DNA of 64,000 nt from Gigaspora margarita. Taxonomy: Eukaryota > Glomeromycota > Glomeromycetes > Diversisporales > Gigasporaceae. Under the pieces are notes generated by a model. It had not been told where the DNA came from, searched no databases, and saw only the letters and a program-made list of their open reading frames with translations. Location of the stretch: contig WTPW01000761.1 in the NCBI GenBank assembly GCA_009809945.1, positions 75,888 through 139,887 of the forward strand. The letters are read 5' to 3'. How positions within the stretch are numbered: position 1 is the stretch's first letter; each line of letters begins with the position of its first letter. Shown here one piece after another: positions 33,997 to 45,185 of this stretch. Both the position numbers and the translations under genes were made by a program.

Positions 33997-34178
33997 GTAA
34001 GAATATNTAACTCTAAATTTTGGTGTTTAGCGCNTGATGCAANCTTTTTTTATTTATGTTTCAAAACAATTGNAGCGAAAAAAGTTTAGTCATCTTAGCT
34101 TTGNNTANGTTTGAGCAAATAAATTAAAGGNCCTAATTTGNATNAACTTGTTTATCTTTTGCCCCTTGTTGATGTNGT
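33997..34178. other. Stretch with undefined bases
   Basis: About a dozen N positions are scattered here, just upstream (on +) of the captured gene fragment. This points to low-quality or collapsed sequence, so the exact structure of the hAT interior should be read with caution. Confidence 0.8.
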
Positions 34179-34412
34179 TTAATTTAAAAAATTGCTTTGC
34201 TTTTTTAAATGCTCAATAACTGCCTAAGCAGCTATTGCCCCATCTGATGCAGCAGTTACTACCTGTTTAATTCTAGTAGGATGAATTACATCTCCAGCTG
34301 CAAACAATCCTGGCACTTTAGTAGCACACTTTTCCTTGTCGTGGCAGTAGTGGACTAGTAGTGGAGGGCCTTGTGAAGGTGGTCTACCGTATATCTGTTG
34401 ATTATAAGACAT
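34179..34412 (-). pseudogene. Thioredoxin reductase-like gene fragment inside the hAT element
   Basis: On the minus strand, 78 codons start MSYNQQIYGRPP and run into KVPGLFAAGDVIHPTRIKQV followed by VTAASDGAIAA. That is the FAD-binding C-terminal signature of thioredoxin reductase/AhpF-type flavoproteins (GD-x-aromatic/KQ-x-x-TA-x-x-G-x-IAA). A stop (34224-34226) replaces a residue shortly after, and AVIEHLKK continues in frame to TAA at 34179-34181. The full enzyme has about 310 residues or more, with two CxxC and GxGxxG motifs; those are absent. The first 30 residues (with LLVHYCHDKEKC) look like the N-terminal end of some gene joined to the reductase end, so an internal deletion is likely. 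Best explained as gene capture by the transposon. Confidence 0.65.
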
Positions 34413-35088
34413 AATAGAGATAGAATTTTACAATTTAGAAGCACATATTTTTATAATAGTAACATTTTAAATATAAAACTTTTTTTTGTATAAATTTAGA
34501 ATAAACCCTTTTTTTTATATAAATTTAGAAATAAAGCAACTTATCTTTTATATGAATTTTCGCTTAAAAATTTTGCTTTACTTGCTTTATTTTATGTTTA
34601 TCTTAATTGAAATGCCTACCAGTATTTTCAGTGTGATCAAATAAAATTAGCCGATTTCAAGTTAGAATTAGTTATATTTGGATTTTGAGTAAAGAAAGAT
34701 TACCAAACTTTTCTCTGTTTTTTTTAAAATTTATAAAAGTTCGAAGATAAAGAATACATACATGTACATGTCGAATTGGATAGTGATCATCTTATCGATC
34801 ATCTTATCTAAAGTGGCAGCTCGGCTCAGCTCAAGATTAATTGGCTCATAAATGGCTTGGCTCTAGCATATGGAACCGAAAGATCAGCTCGGCTTGCTCA
34901 ATGTTAGCCATGAGCCGAGCTGAGCTGAGCCGTTTGCATCACTAGTTTTGATTGGCATTATAAGATCATTGATCATAAATGTCACCTGATATTTGTTTAC
35001 TTTTTTCGCCAATCAAAATCATATGTGATTATGTCGAGGGTGATACAATTCGAGATCATCACTGGGTTCACTCTTCTTGAAACTACCC

Positions 35089-35913
35089 GAAAATTTTGCC
35101 CCATCCTGTAATTATATAAATATTGATTTTGAACAACCGTATCCCCTGTAAAAATTTAATCAGAATTCGGCCATAAAAAAATAAATAAATAAATAAATTA
35201 GACTATTAACACAAATTTTAGAAAAAAATAAAAGTGTATAAATATGACAAATACTGTAAATATGACAAAAAATGATTATTAACGTAATAAATATGATAAT
35301 AAACAAACTATTAACAAAAGCCCATTTAAAAGCTAATTGATAAGTTGCATCAATATAAAAAATAAAAGAATTTAAGCACTTGAAAAGGGACTGCAAGAAA
35401 TTTAGCTAGAAAAAAGTGATTGGGTTCTATGATATCAGATAAGCTCCGAAATGATGAGTCAATAAAATGCAAGATTACGCAAACTTCAAAATAATATTAC
35501 TGAAAAAGAAAATAAAAATCCAAGCGACGAACGTATTGTTTATTTATAATTTCACCAAATTATTAAATATCAACTATTTTATTAAGTAATTCTTTTTTTT
35601 TGTTTTAGTGGATTAAAACATTTAGCTGATGCCACTTGCATGCAGTTTTCTAATTACAATTGAGGTCTTCTAAAGAATTTTGTAATGCAATTTCTGCACT
35701 TAAATTCAATTTCTGCCCTATTTGTAAAGAAATTCTACTATTGTATTAGTGATTATGTACTACAAGAAAAATTAATACCATAAGATTTTCAGATGAAAAT
35801 GATATCTGGTTTGCAAAAAAAACATGTATTATGCAAAAAAAAAAGAAGATATATATATATATAATATATAATCTAAAATTTAAAAATTTTATTGCATAAT
35901 ATTAGAAATTTAC
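35089..35913. repeat. Duplicated host segment Y, copy 2, right part
   Basis: Resumes Y1 homology at GCCCCATCCTGTAATTATAT and continues to ATTAGAAATTTAC, where similarity to the Y1/X2 junction stops. X homology resumes only at 45186 (X3), so about 9.3 kb separates Y2 from X3. Confidence 0.7.
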
Positions 35914-36511
35914 TGTACCAGAAACATAGTACGAAGTACGAAGTGGATACCAGTTACGTAGTTATGCAAATTAACGGAGTGTATGGTTACCTGCCATCTA
36001 GAATGACATTCGCGATTGGACATTAAAAATATATAATTTTATATATCAATGTGCTGTGCTGGTATAACATACTTCTACTGTTCATTCAGTGTTTTTTTCT
36101 ATTTTATTTCTTATTTTGGGCATATTTTGCGGCATAGTCTGGTGATTGAATCTTCCAAACAGGTGATCAAAGCCCCAAACGGATGATCAAATCTCCAAAC
36201 TAGTAATCAAATCTTCAGATGGGTAATCAATTACTCCGTTTGGAGATTTGAATCTCCAAATAAGTAATTAGCTCCTATATGAATTAAAAATATATAAGAG
36301 TTTGGTTTTAGCTTATGGAGGAAGAACAAGTAGGGTTGTAGATAGTTTTCTGTAATAATCCAATGTATTGATTCATATTAATAAAGAGGGCCCTTATACC
36401 CGTAATTATGTGGGTTAGTTATCATTTTAAACTATTAACCTTAATCACAATTTGTTCACGATCGAACTAAACTAGCCCAATATCATCAAGCTCTCTCAAC
36501 TGATCGTAACA
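35914..36511 (+). repeat. Possible solo or partial LTR
   Basis: Begins TGTACCAGAAACA exactly where Y2 homology ends, and finishes ACTGATCGTAACA. Inside are a TATA-like TATATAAGAG near 36291 and an AATAAAGAGGG signal near 36380, in the order expected of an LTR promoter and terminator. Flanks (TTTAC and CCAGA) do not match, so it is not a clean solo LTR. Confidence 0.35.
36143..36275. repeat. Short tandem repeat, about 22 bp unit
   Basis: Five or six degenerate units of the form GATCAAATCTCCAAACNGGT, the last ones inverted (GTTTGGAGATTTGAATCTCC). Confidence 0.75.
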
Positions 36512-36689
36512 CCAGATTAGGTATTTGTGTTATTCTGAGAACGCGGTAATATGTATTATACGGTGGAACAAAATTGGGTAAATTATTCTCTATCACTATT
36601 AGACTGCCTTAAGATTCAAATTGTATTTATTATGATCTATTTCGATTTTATCAAGTTTTTATTTAATATTCTATTCAGTAGCATCAACT

Positions 36690-37060
36690 CACTAAAAAAT
36701 TACTTCACAGACAACTTAGTTCGCAGAGAATTTAATTACAGGTAAGATTATTTTACAATCAATTATTCACAAACAAGTTTGTTTTATTGGCAGTTATTTC
36801 AATAACATCAGACTTCACAGACAAATTAATCCTAGTCATTGTCATTAGAATTAAGTTTAAATTTACCATAAATTCTCGAAATAGCAAGCATGGATATTGT
36901 TTTGAGAATTTATGATAAAGCTGGTGCAATTTTTGAAGAAATTGATGGCTAAATATATTGTCAACAAAATGATTTTATCTGTGAATTAACTGTAACCATC
37001 TGTAGAATAATCTTGCCTGTAAATTAATTGCCTATGAACTAAGTTGCCTATAAAGTAACT
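36690..37060. mobile_element. Fold-back MITE-like element
   Basis: A left block (GACAACTTAGTTCGCAGAGA, then TTACAGGTAAGATTATTTTA) is mirrored by a right block (reverse complement GGCAACTTAGTTCATAGGCA, then TTACAGGCAAGATTATTCTA). Arms of about 100 bp; borders and target duplication not certain. Confidence 0.6.
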
Positions 37061-38230
37061 GTTAATGATTTAATATGAAATGTATAACAAAGTGAAAAGT
37101 GCAAAGATAGAATGAAAATAAATTCAAATAGCTTATACCAGTACGATCACATGAATGTGTAACATGAAATGTAAGAGGGATGGATCCATTCAACTTTTTT
37201 GATGTTCACTATGCTGTTTTTTGAAAAATCCTTTTTTGGTAGGAATAATAAGTTTCATTTATTCATTTTTAGAAAGAGTTAATACTTTTACAAATTACAT
37301 CACTATACTATTACATTATTATGATATAATTGCTGATGAATTGCTTCTTATGTACTGTACGTATGTACATGCATACATATTACTGTGTGAAAATAATAAT
37401 TGTAAGAAAAATATCCTTCTGATTCATATCGGCACAGCAATTGATGACAATTAATCATGTCAACTTTGCCATGCTGATAAAAGAGATGAATCATGTGGAT
37501 GCTATGCTGGTAGACAGTCTTATTGATTTTTTTACCAGTATGATCACATTAATGTATAATATGAAATGTGAGAGGGATAGTTCCCTTTAATGTTCACTAT
37601 GCTGATTTTTGAATGGTTTTTATTTGTCTAGAGCTATGGTGATTCTGATAGCACGGGATGACAACACATGCATGTGTAATGTATATTAAACAATGGTGTG
37701 GAAAATATATTCGTAATTGTGTGTAAATATGATCTTATTACAAAAATGACATTAAATGACTAATAGTATGGGATATTTTTTTGCAATTATGCCTGTTTAG
37801 TATTGTTAATTATTCATGTGTGAAATAATTACAATACATGAAACTGTTTAAGTCCAATAAGGGAGTTATATTATCGATATTGATGGCTTTCGATTGTTAA
37901 CAGTTATTGATACTGATAAAATATTTTTAGTACTTTGCCATTTTTGATTTGCTATATTCAAAAACCGTAATCAGATCATGAGAAAATTTAAAATATTAAC
38001 AATTATAACGATCTTTTGAATCTGTAATTATATATGATCATTGGCATGTTAATGTCATAAAAGATTTGTCATAATTTGCAATTGATCTATTACGAATTAC
38101 TCTTTTATTTGTTATGCACACTTTGCATTTTCGAGATTTAAAAGATCGACTTCCATTCATTATGCACACTTTTTTCTTTGAGTCACATACAAGGTTTACA
38201 ACATTAAATTATAATTGAAGCGATAATAAT
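37061..38230. other. AT-rich spacer with one local duplication
   Basis: A block of about 100 bp at 37136-37235 (CCAGTACGATCACATGAATG, GAGGGATGG, TGTTCACTATGCTG) is repeated at 37537-37625. No gene seen; the frame at 37221-37454 does not resemble any family I know. Confidence 0.5.
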
Positions 38231-38234
38231 TTCA

Positions 38235-39570
38235 ATGTGAACTAACTTAACCCAACCATATAATATGATTATTAGAATAACGAGCAAGTTTTGAATGAGA
38301 ATTTTTTACAGTAATTCTTGATAGAAGCAGAACAGAAGAGAAAGAGGTAGAAACTAAGTTTTGAAGAAGTACAATATTTTTTTATGTGCCAAATATTTTT
38401 GTAGCATTTCTGAACTTTCCTTTCACACTGTAGCTAGCTATTAGTAATATTTTCTGTTCAGTTGTCAGAGGAAAGCCCTTTCGTAAACAACATGCCACAA
38501 TAATTTTATTGCAAACTTAACTTTAAAATGTATTATATGTCAAGTAAAGAATTTTTTATAGTAACTCATAATAGAAATTGTGAAAATTCTAATACATACT
38601 AATTCACCTTTTCATCATTGCCAATATAAACTACAATAGCTTATCCTTAATTACATGTTGCACATTTTGAGAGTGGTAAGTATTGGGTATACGACTAAAA
38701 ACTACTAACAATACAACTATCTAATCAAACCAATGCCTTTTGATCATACAAGACTCTTGACCTTGAATTGGTAGACAAAAAGGGGTGTGGTTGATTTGGT
38801 CTGAATCTCGAGATAAGCTAGAATGGCATGTCCAATTGGTTTCAATTTTTTTGACATATGTCCAATTGAAAATGGATGTCCAAAAAACATTGCAACCAAT
38901 TGGACATAGGTATATACCATCACTGAAAATAAGTATCTCTGAGATTTCTTGGAATAGTTCTTCTGTTGGTTCAAATTTTACTCTATTTCTGTATTTATAT
39001 AATTCTTCTTTATTCTAGTTAGGCAAGACCAACAGATTCTATATAAAAATTTTCTGCAAAAATTCTGTGCTCTATATATATTTATCCAATTTTTTTTTAC
39101 TATAAGAGTTGGTAATGTAAAACACAGAATCCAGTTGGTCTTGCCTTACAAGGGTTGAAAGGCTCTATTGCAATTGTAATGATCATTACGTGATCAAGGA
39201 CAATTGATTGCTTAATAAATCAGGTAATCAAAGCTTTAATCGATTTAAGTTTTTGTATAAAAAGTTATTAATTTAACATTTTTTTCTTTGACTGGGTTAT
39301 ACATAAACTAACTCAATTTTAACACTGTACCGCATTAGCAAGTAAATTTAGTGACAGAATTTTTTACATTAACCCAGAGGAGAAATTATGACAATTCTGA
39401 CACAAGCTCAATACATCTCAACTACTCTATACTGCTGGATAATGAGTAAGTTTTGTACCAGGAATATTTACAATAACTCATAATAGAAATACATTAATTC
39501 TGATATAAACTAACTCAACCTTAAAACATTCAACATGCTAGTGAAATAGCATCCTATAAGAAAAGTAATC
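38235..39570. repeat. Dispersed degenerate repeat unit, about four copies
   Basis: Around 38290, 38540, 39350 and 39440 the same series recurs: AACTAACTCAA, then a GAGCAAGTTTTG-like word, then GAATTTTTTACAGTAACTCA and TAGAAAT. The copies are spaced irregularly. A separate hairpin (TGTCCAATTGGTTTCAAT at 38831 mirrored near 38900) and the MITE at 39022-39145 lie between them. Confidence 0.55.
39022..39145. mobile_element. PIF/Harbinger-like MITE (124 bp)
   Basis: Inverted ends GGCAAGACCAACAGATTCT and, reverse-complemented, GGCAAGACCAACTGGATTCT. TTA target duplication at 39019-39021 and 39146-39148. Related termini occur in the 251-bp element at 6064-6314. Confidence 0.8.
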
Positions 39571-39786
39571 CAATATCATAAGAAAAAATGGCATATGCTC
39601 ATGGTCAATGACACAGGCTATTATTTCAAATTTTACTGCATGTATGATCGTACTGGTACTGCACGGCATCACACACTTGCAGCTATCTTATTTGGTAATA
39701 TAGTCAACCAGAATTATGACAAGTATTATAATGTTGAGCAATGGTATTGTAATCATTGATCACTACAACAAAGATGATTTTATTAG

Positions 39787-41713
39787 TACATCAGCAAATT
39801 TATAGTACTGAAATCTTTTGAAAGATCTTGCGGACCTGCAATATGTTTCAAAAGATTTTGCTAATGCAATTAATTTTGAAATGATTTGCAATATATTTCA
39901 AAATATTTTAGTATTCTAAATATTTTGAAATATTTTTGGAAACTATGTTAGACATGTGAAACCAAGCTGGATCAGTAGATCTGCAATCTGGATCATGCTA
40001 GTACCAAGAGCGCATTGTTCAAAATGGTTCGATAATGTTCAAATATAATCTACAAACTCTGTATTACAAGATTAGATTGATCTGTTTATAGATCTTCAAT
40101 TTTTACATTGTTTTTTTTTATTTGTTTTGTTTTGTTTTTTTTTGTTCATTTTGTTTTTTCTCTTTGCTTTATTTTTTCCTCTTTTTTTTTATCTATTTTT
40201 TAATTTTTTTTCTTTTTATTTTGGCACTTTACAAAAACACCAACCTAACTTCTCTGGTGATTTGCAAGAAAACCTACAACTTTTCGCAACTTTTCAGGAA
40301 TGCAGATTTGACTTTGCAAGCAAACTCAGATGACACTTTGCAAGAACACAACTATTAATTTGCAAATCTAACTTGCCAAAAACATTTTTTTAAAAAAATA
40401 GTTTTAGTTGAGCACAAGCCTTTGCAAGGTATTGCTATATTTTTTTTTCGTTTGGCACTTTTTTGTTTTTGTTTTTTTTTAAATTTTTTTTTTATTAATT
40501 TAATTTATTCCGGCACTTTGCAAGAACACAATCCTTACTTTCTGGCACTTTCAAGAAAACCAACCCAGACTATTTTGGCATTTGGTGAATATGAAAAATA
40601 GAGATTTGGGGCTTTCTTTTTTTTTATTCAGTTTGTTATATTTTTTTGTTTTTTCATTTGTATTTTTTTTATTTTTTTCACTTCGCTACTATTTTTAGGA
40701 AGTATTTAAAAAAGAGCAAAACAAAGATGATAGCCAAAACAAAAGAAATAGCTAAAACAAAATGATAGTTAAAACAAAGAAGCGAAATAATAGCTAACTG
40801 CGGGGTGAGCAAAAATAAGTGTGTAGAGCTAGTTTTTTATGGAATTATATGCGACGAAGAGCAAAAGTATTTTAAAATACATTTTTGTTTTCATTTTTTT
40901 CATTTTTTTTTGGGTTCATTTTTTTTCATTTTTATTTTTTTTATTCAGTTTGCTTATATTTTTTGTTTTTTTTATTTTTTATTTTTTTACTTCTACACTA
41001 TTTTTAGAAAGTATTTAAAAAAGAGCGAAACGAAGACGATAGAAAAAACAAAAGAAATAACCAAAGCAAAATGATAGTTAAAACAAAAAAGTGAAATAAT
41101 AGCTAACTGTGGAGTGAGCAAAAATAAGTGTGTAGGATTAGTTTTTTTTGGAATTATATGCGACGAAGTGTGAAAGTATTTTAAAATAAGTTTTCATTTT
41201 CGGTTTTTCCTTTTTTTTTGGGTTTATTTTTTTTCATTTTTTTCATTTTTTTTTGTATAATAATATATAATAAAAATATAATATTGAATAAAAATGTATA
41301 TTTAATTTAAAATAAATTTAATATATAATGTATAATAATAAATAAAAAAATATAAAATTTTATATTGAATTGCTAAAACATGCAAAACTATTTGAAAATG
41401 TTGCAAAACTATAATTATGTGAATATGTATATCGTTTATTGTGATAATATGCTAAATATTACCTTCTGCGATCCCAGACAGGGGATAATTAGATACAGGG
41501 TTGCATTGTTTTTATTTATTCTATTTCGCAATATTTCGCAATATATTTTAAAATATTTCGAAATTTATTCCAAAATATTTCAAAAGAAATGCATGCCAAA
41601 ATCTTTCAAAAGATTGCGATTCTTTCAAAAGATTTCACATCAATCGCAATTTTTTCGAAAGATTTCAGTATGCAATTTCTTTTGAAAGATTTTATATTTA
41701 TTTTGCTGATGTA
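39787..41713. mobile_element. Inverted-repeat element with AAAGATTT-rich ends (1.9 kb)
   Basis: Ends TACATCAGCAAA in inverted orientation. Both subterminal regions are packed with CTTTTGAAAGATTTT-like words in mirrored orientation. The interior is poly-T rich and carries two tandem units of about 310 bp and shorter CACTTTGCAAGAACACAA repeats. No transposase is seen and no clear target duplication. Reading frames at 40122, 40127 and 40805 are phenylalanine-rich products of the T runs. Confidence 0.6.
40690..41215. repeat. Two tandem units of about 310 bp
   Basis: AAGTATTTAAAAAAGAGC occurs at about 40699 and 41010. Each is followed by CAAAATGATAGTTAAAACAA, GTGAGCAAAAATAAGTGTGT and GGAATTATATGCGACGAAG in the same order. 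Confidence 0.8.
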
Positions 41714-41990
41714 GAATTTAAGAGTTTATTTTGTTACTAAGGTTCCGAAGTTCGATCCGGGTTTGATTTGAGTTTGATCAAACCCCAAATCAAACCAAAC
41801 TCAAACTATAAATTTTATAAAGTTTGAAATCAAACCAAACTCAAATAAAAAATAATCAAACTCAAACCAAACCCAAATTTCATTCAAAGTTTGATTTGAG
41901 TTTGAATAATATAAATATATTTTTAAATTTTAAACAAGTTTCTTAATTCTTACTTAATATTTAAGTAAACTTGTTTAAAATATAAAAATA

Positions 41991-42541
41991 TACCATATGT
42001 TTCCGAAAATAAGCTACCTTATTTGGACGATTTTGGACACTAAAAATCTGGGATATTTTCAGATATAATCAATTTTTGGTCAGTCGCCGATAGTTGTTAC
42101 ATAGTAACATCCAAATTTTACTATGTAAATTAATTATTAGCGCTTAAGTAGACTTGTTTGGAAGACTCGACTACACATATGCTGAAAGTTTCATCAAAAT
42201 ATGAGTACTTTTTATTATTTGACTTTTAATTTTTACGTTCAACAAATATATTTTGTTAATAAAATTTTAATCTCTTCGTTGAACGTAAAAATTAAAAACC
42301 AATTAATAAAAACTTCTCCAATTTTGTTGTAAATTTCAGAGAATACGTATTTTGATCTTCTAAATAAGTCTACTTAAGTGACTTTAATCGATTTACTTAG
42401 TAAGGTTTGGACTTTACTATATAGCAACTTTCATCGATCGTGGGTAGCTTATTTTCGTATTAAAGATATTTTTGAGTTTTTTGACCAATAGAAGGGGTGG
42501 TTTATTTTTGGAAGTGGCTTATTTTTTGGCAATATACAGTA
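41991..42541. mobile_element. MITE, nested copy 1 (551 bp)
   Basis: Starts TACCATATGTTTCCGAAAAT and ends GGCAATATACAGTA. It shares GAAAATAAGCTACC at the left end with a mirrored, degraded form at the right end. Nearly collinear with the next element, including TGAAAGTTTCATCAAAATAT. Confidence 0.7.
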
Positions 42542-42548
42542 TTTATAT

Positions 42549-43102
42549 TACTGTATGCTTCTGAAAATAAGCTACCTTTTTTGGACGATTTTGGATGCAA
42601 AAAATCTGGGGTTGCTTATTTTTGGATAAAATCGATTTTTAGTCAATCGCCACTAGTAGCTACATAGTTAAGTCTAAATTCTACTATATAGATCCATTAT
42701 TTGCGCTTAAGTAAACTTATTTGGAAGACCAACTACATCTATCCTGAAAGTTTCATCAAAATATGAGTATTTTTTATTATTTTACTTTTAATTTTTACGT
42801 TTAATGAATATATTTTGTTATTAAAATTTTAATCTCTTCATTGAACGTAAATATTAAATTCAAATTAATAAAAATTTCTTCAATTTCGTTGTAATTTTAG
42901 AGTATATGTATTTTGATCTGCTGAATAAGTTTACTTAAGCGACTTTAATCGATTTGCTTAGTAAAATTTGGACTTTACTATATAGGAACTTTCATCAATC
43001 GTGTTAGCTTATTTTTGGGTCAAAGACGTTTTTGTATTTCTTGACCAAAAGAGAGAGGGTAGTTTATTTTTGGAGGTAGCTAATTTTTGGCAATATACAG
43101 TA
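42549..43102. mobile_element. MITE, nested copy 2 (554 bp)
   Basis: Starts TACTGTATGCTTCTGAAAAT and ends GGCAATATACAGTA. Direct neighbour of copy 1, seven bases apart, same orientation. The pair may be a tandem duplication or two independent insertions into TA-rich sites. Confidence 0.7.
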
Positions 43103-43395
43103 TTCAAACTCAAACTAGTTTGCAAACTTCAAACTCAAACCCAAATCAAACTCAAATTTAATTAAAAGGTTTGCTTCAAATCAAACTCAAACATTTTTTT
43201 TAATGCCAGTTTGAGTTTGGGTTTGATTTGAAATCAAATCAAACTCAAACTTGGCCCAAAGTTTGATTTGATCCGGGTTTGTAGGAACCCTATTTGTTAC
43301 AATAAAAAAAAGTAAAATTAGAGAATTATAAGTTTATACAATATATGTAATCGCAGAATTAATATAAATAGAAAGAGCAAAAGTTAGTCTTTGAC

Positions 43396-43572
43396 TGTAA
43401 TGAATAAAGAGACAAGAAGCATATAGTAACAAATAAAGAGAAGAAAAGAGTATAGTAATATATAAAGAGAAGAGAAGCATATAGTAACAAATAAAGAGAA
43501 GAGAAGCGTATAGTAACAAATAAAGAGAAGAGAAGCATATAGTAACAAATAAAGAGAGAGAAGCATATAGTA
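43396..43572. repeat. 29-bp minisatellite
   Basis: About six units of CAAATAAAGAGAAGAGAAGC followed by ATATAGTAA; period 29 bp with a few changes. The minus-strand frames crossing it (43334-43654, 43384-43566) are repetitive LLYASLLFICYYT-type peptides made by the repeat and are not genes. Confidence 0.9.
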
Positions 43573-45185
43573 AAAATGATTTACACCTAAAAGTTGTTTC
43601 AGTGTATGTCTTGTTCCAAGTGAGATGTTTATAAATTAATAGCCAGTTGAGCAAAATAACAATTTATATCACATTCCTGGTTTTAGCGTGACTGCATTGC
43701 ACAGCTACCCTAATAGTTTAGTTCGAGTTTTGTATTCATTAGCAAAATCTTGGATCTGATTGGACACTCTAATAATTTACGAATGTCAGCTGATCAAATA
43801 TAGCAATTTAGTCAAATCTGGTTATGAAGCTGTAAATCCCCAATTGAGCATATCGATATAGCAAGCTAATACTCGTAAGAATACATAATAATGCCTAATA
43901 TTAGAAGGTAAGATTAACATGACTATGGCGATACAATTATGAAAGGTATGATAAATTTTGCTAACATGGAAGTGAGAGGCAAGAGAAAAATTATTCATTA
44001 CAGTATAATGATTGCTTATATTATAACCACTTTCATATTTTTGCTATGAAACATTTCTAACGCTCAGTTGCTAGATTCATGTATAGAAACACATTATGGC
44101 AAACAAATTCAGTACTAAAAATCAGCATTTGTACCAAAACTCTACCCATACAAGTACTTGTCATTTTGTGTCAATATGGAAACATTTAAAATTTGTATTC
44201 ATCCACAAAATCTGATATAATTAGATGCTCTAATTTTTATGTGTTATGCAAAAAGGTGCAATAATCTACATCCTTACCAGGAATGCAATCAAAATCTTGA
44301 TTCTGATTGTATATAGTGCTTAAGATTAACAATTATCTCATAATTGCTGAATATAAAGTTAATAGAAAGTCATAAGGTGGATTAGTAGCAGAAATGATCC
44401 TCGGTCCTGTGATTTCTGAGCAATTTAGAGCTCTATAGATCATTCACATAAAAAATTTAATGATCATGTAATTGATAATCTGGGTTTTCTTAAATGCATT
44501 TTGCTTAAAAATTACAGGACTAAGGATTGTTTTTGTTACTGCTAATCCACCTGGAAGGTTAATTGCACTTCCCTCTGATGCTGGTTATCACTGCATTGCC
44601 CAAATGTTTCTTTGATCAGTGGTGTTCAATTAGAATTCAATGTTGTATTTATGTTCAAAAAAAGCATTCACATCACTGCTTAGCCTAATTTTCAGTTACA
44701 ATTGAGAACCCATAACAAAATCGATACAATAGCTAGGATTTTTTTTACTCATATGCTCATTATTAATAATTGAATAAGAATATTATCTGAATCACATACA
44801 AATATTAAAAATGTAATGGTTTTATTATTGCTCAAATTCTAATCGGTTAATTAGGAGCTTCTGACTGGTATCAGTCATGGTTATGACCAGTAATGACTGG
44901 TCATAACCTTTTACTACTTCCAAATATAATGCTCTATTATTTGGTAACAACATACATGTGTAAAAATTTATTTGCTTTTTTTCAAATTAATTCAATTACT
45001 ACGTATTATTACCATGTTGTTGCATAATAATGCTCATGAGCATTATTTAAAATTATTTCTTAATTAAACTTAATCTAGGCAAAATTTGAAATTATACCTC
45101 TTGTATCATTTTGCAAATACAGTAAAAGTTATTAAAATCATTATTTACATTCCTGGTTTTAGCGTGACTGCATTGTGCAGCTACC
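43573..45185. other. Gene-free region bounded by a 40-bp direct repeat
   Basis: CATTCCTGGTTTTAGCGTGA followed by CTGCATTG and CAGCTACC occurs at about 43671 and again at about 45150. Between them lie a fold-back element (44377-44551, ends GGTGGATTAG mirrored) and a perfect 22-bp palindrome (45026-45047). No gene is seen. Confidence 0.6.
44377..44551. mobile_element. Small fold-back MITE (175 bp)
   Basis: Ends GGTGGATTAG in inverted orientation, inner arms GTCCTGTGATTTCTGAGC mirrored by a diverged GTCCTGTAATTTTTAAGC. Target duplication not clear. Confidence 0.6.

Larger units (their letters stand above)
31337..34944 (+). mobile_element. hAT DNA transposon with both termini (3.6 kb)
   Basis: Termini TAGTGATGCAAAC at both ends in inverted orientation match the hAT TAGNGNTG form, and the 8-bp duplication GTTTTGAT (31329-31336 and 34945-34952) is exact. 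Subterminal regions are rich in GAGCCGAGC/GGCTCGGCT motifs, likely transposase binding sites. It encodes the C-terminal half of a hAT transposase (32624-33545) and, on the minus strand, a piece of a thioredoxin-reductase-like gene (34179-34412). The transposase is internally deleted, so this copy is a defective but well-bounded element. Confidence 0.92.
31024..35088. mobile_element. Non-autonomous DNA element split by a hAT transposon
   Basis: Inverted ends share AAGAAGAGTGAACCCAG at about 31034 and, mirrored, near 35065. The flanks GAAAATTT (31016-31023 and 35089-35096) form an 8-bp duplication, and Y1 has the empty site. Without the hAT insert the element is only about 450 bp and non-coding. 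It contains a short telomere-like run (three CCCTAA units, 31228-31247) that folds back on GGTTAGGGTTAGG near 31300. Confidence 0.8.
41738..43292. mobile_element. hAT-like non-autonomous element hosting two nested MITEs (1.56 kb)
   Basis: Ends TAAGGTTCC and, reverse-complemented, TAGGGTTCC. Exact 8-bp duplication TTTGTTAC at 41730-41737 and 43293-43300. Subterminal regions are built from CAAACTCAAA/TTTGAGTTTG repeats. Between them sit two similar elements in tandem (41991-42541 and 42549-43102). Confidence 0.85.

Noticed and set aside
35914..36511. Clean solo LTR
   Set aside because: TG...CA ends and internal signals are suggestive, but the flanking pentamers do not match; kept only as a low-confidence feature.
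38744..39018. Overlapping frames on both strands around 38.7-39.0 kb
   Set aside because: They arise from a hairpin (TGTCCAATTGG mirrored) and the adjacent MITE.
40122..41074. Phenylalanine-rich frames
   Set aside because: Poly-T tracts within a non-coding inverted-repeat element.
43334..43654. 106-residue minus-strand frame of Leu/Tyr-rich repeats
   Set aside because: It is generated by the 29-bp minisatellite; period 29 shifts frame every unit and no family matches.
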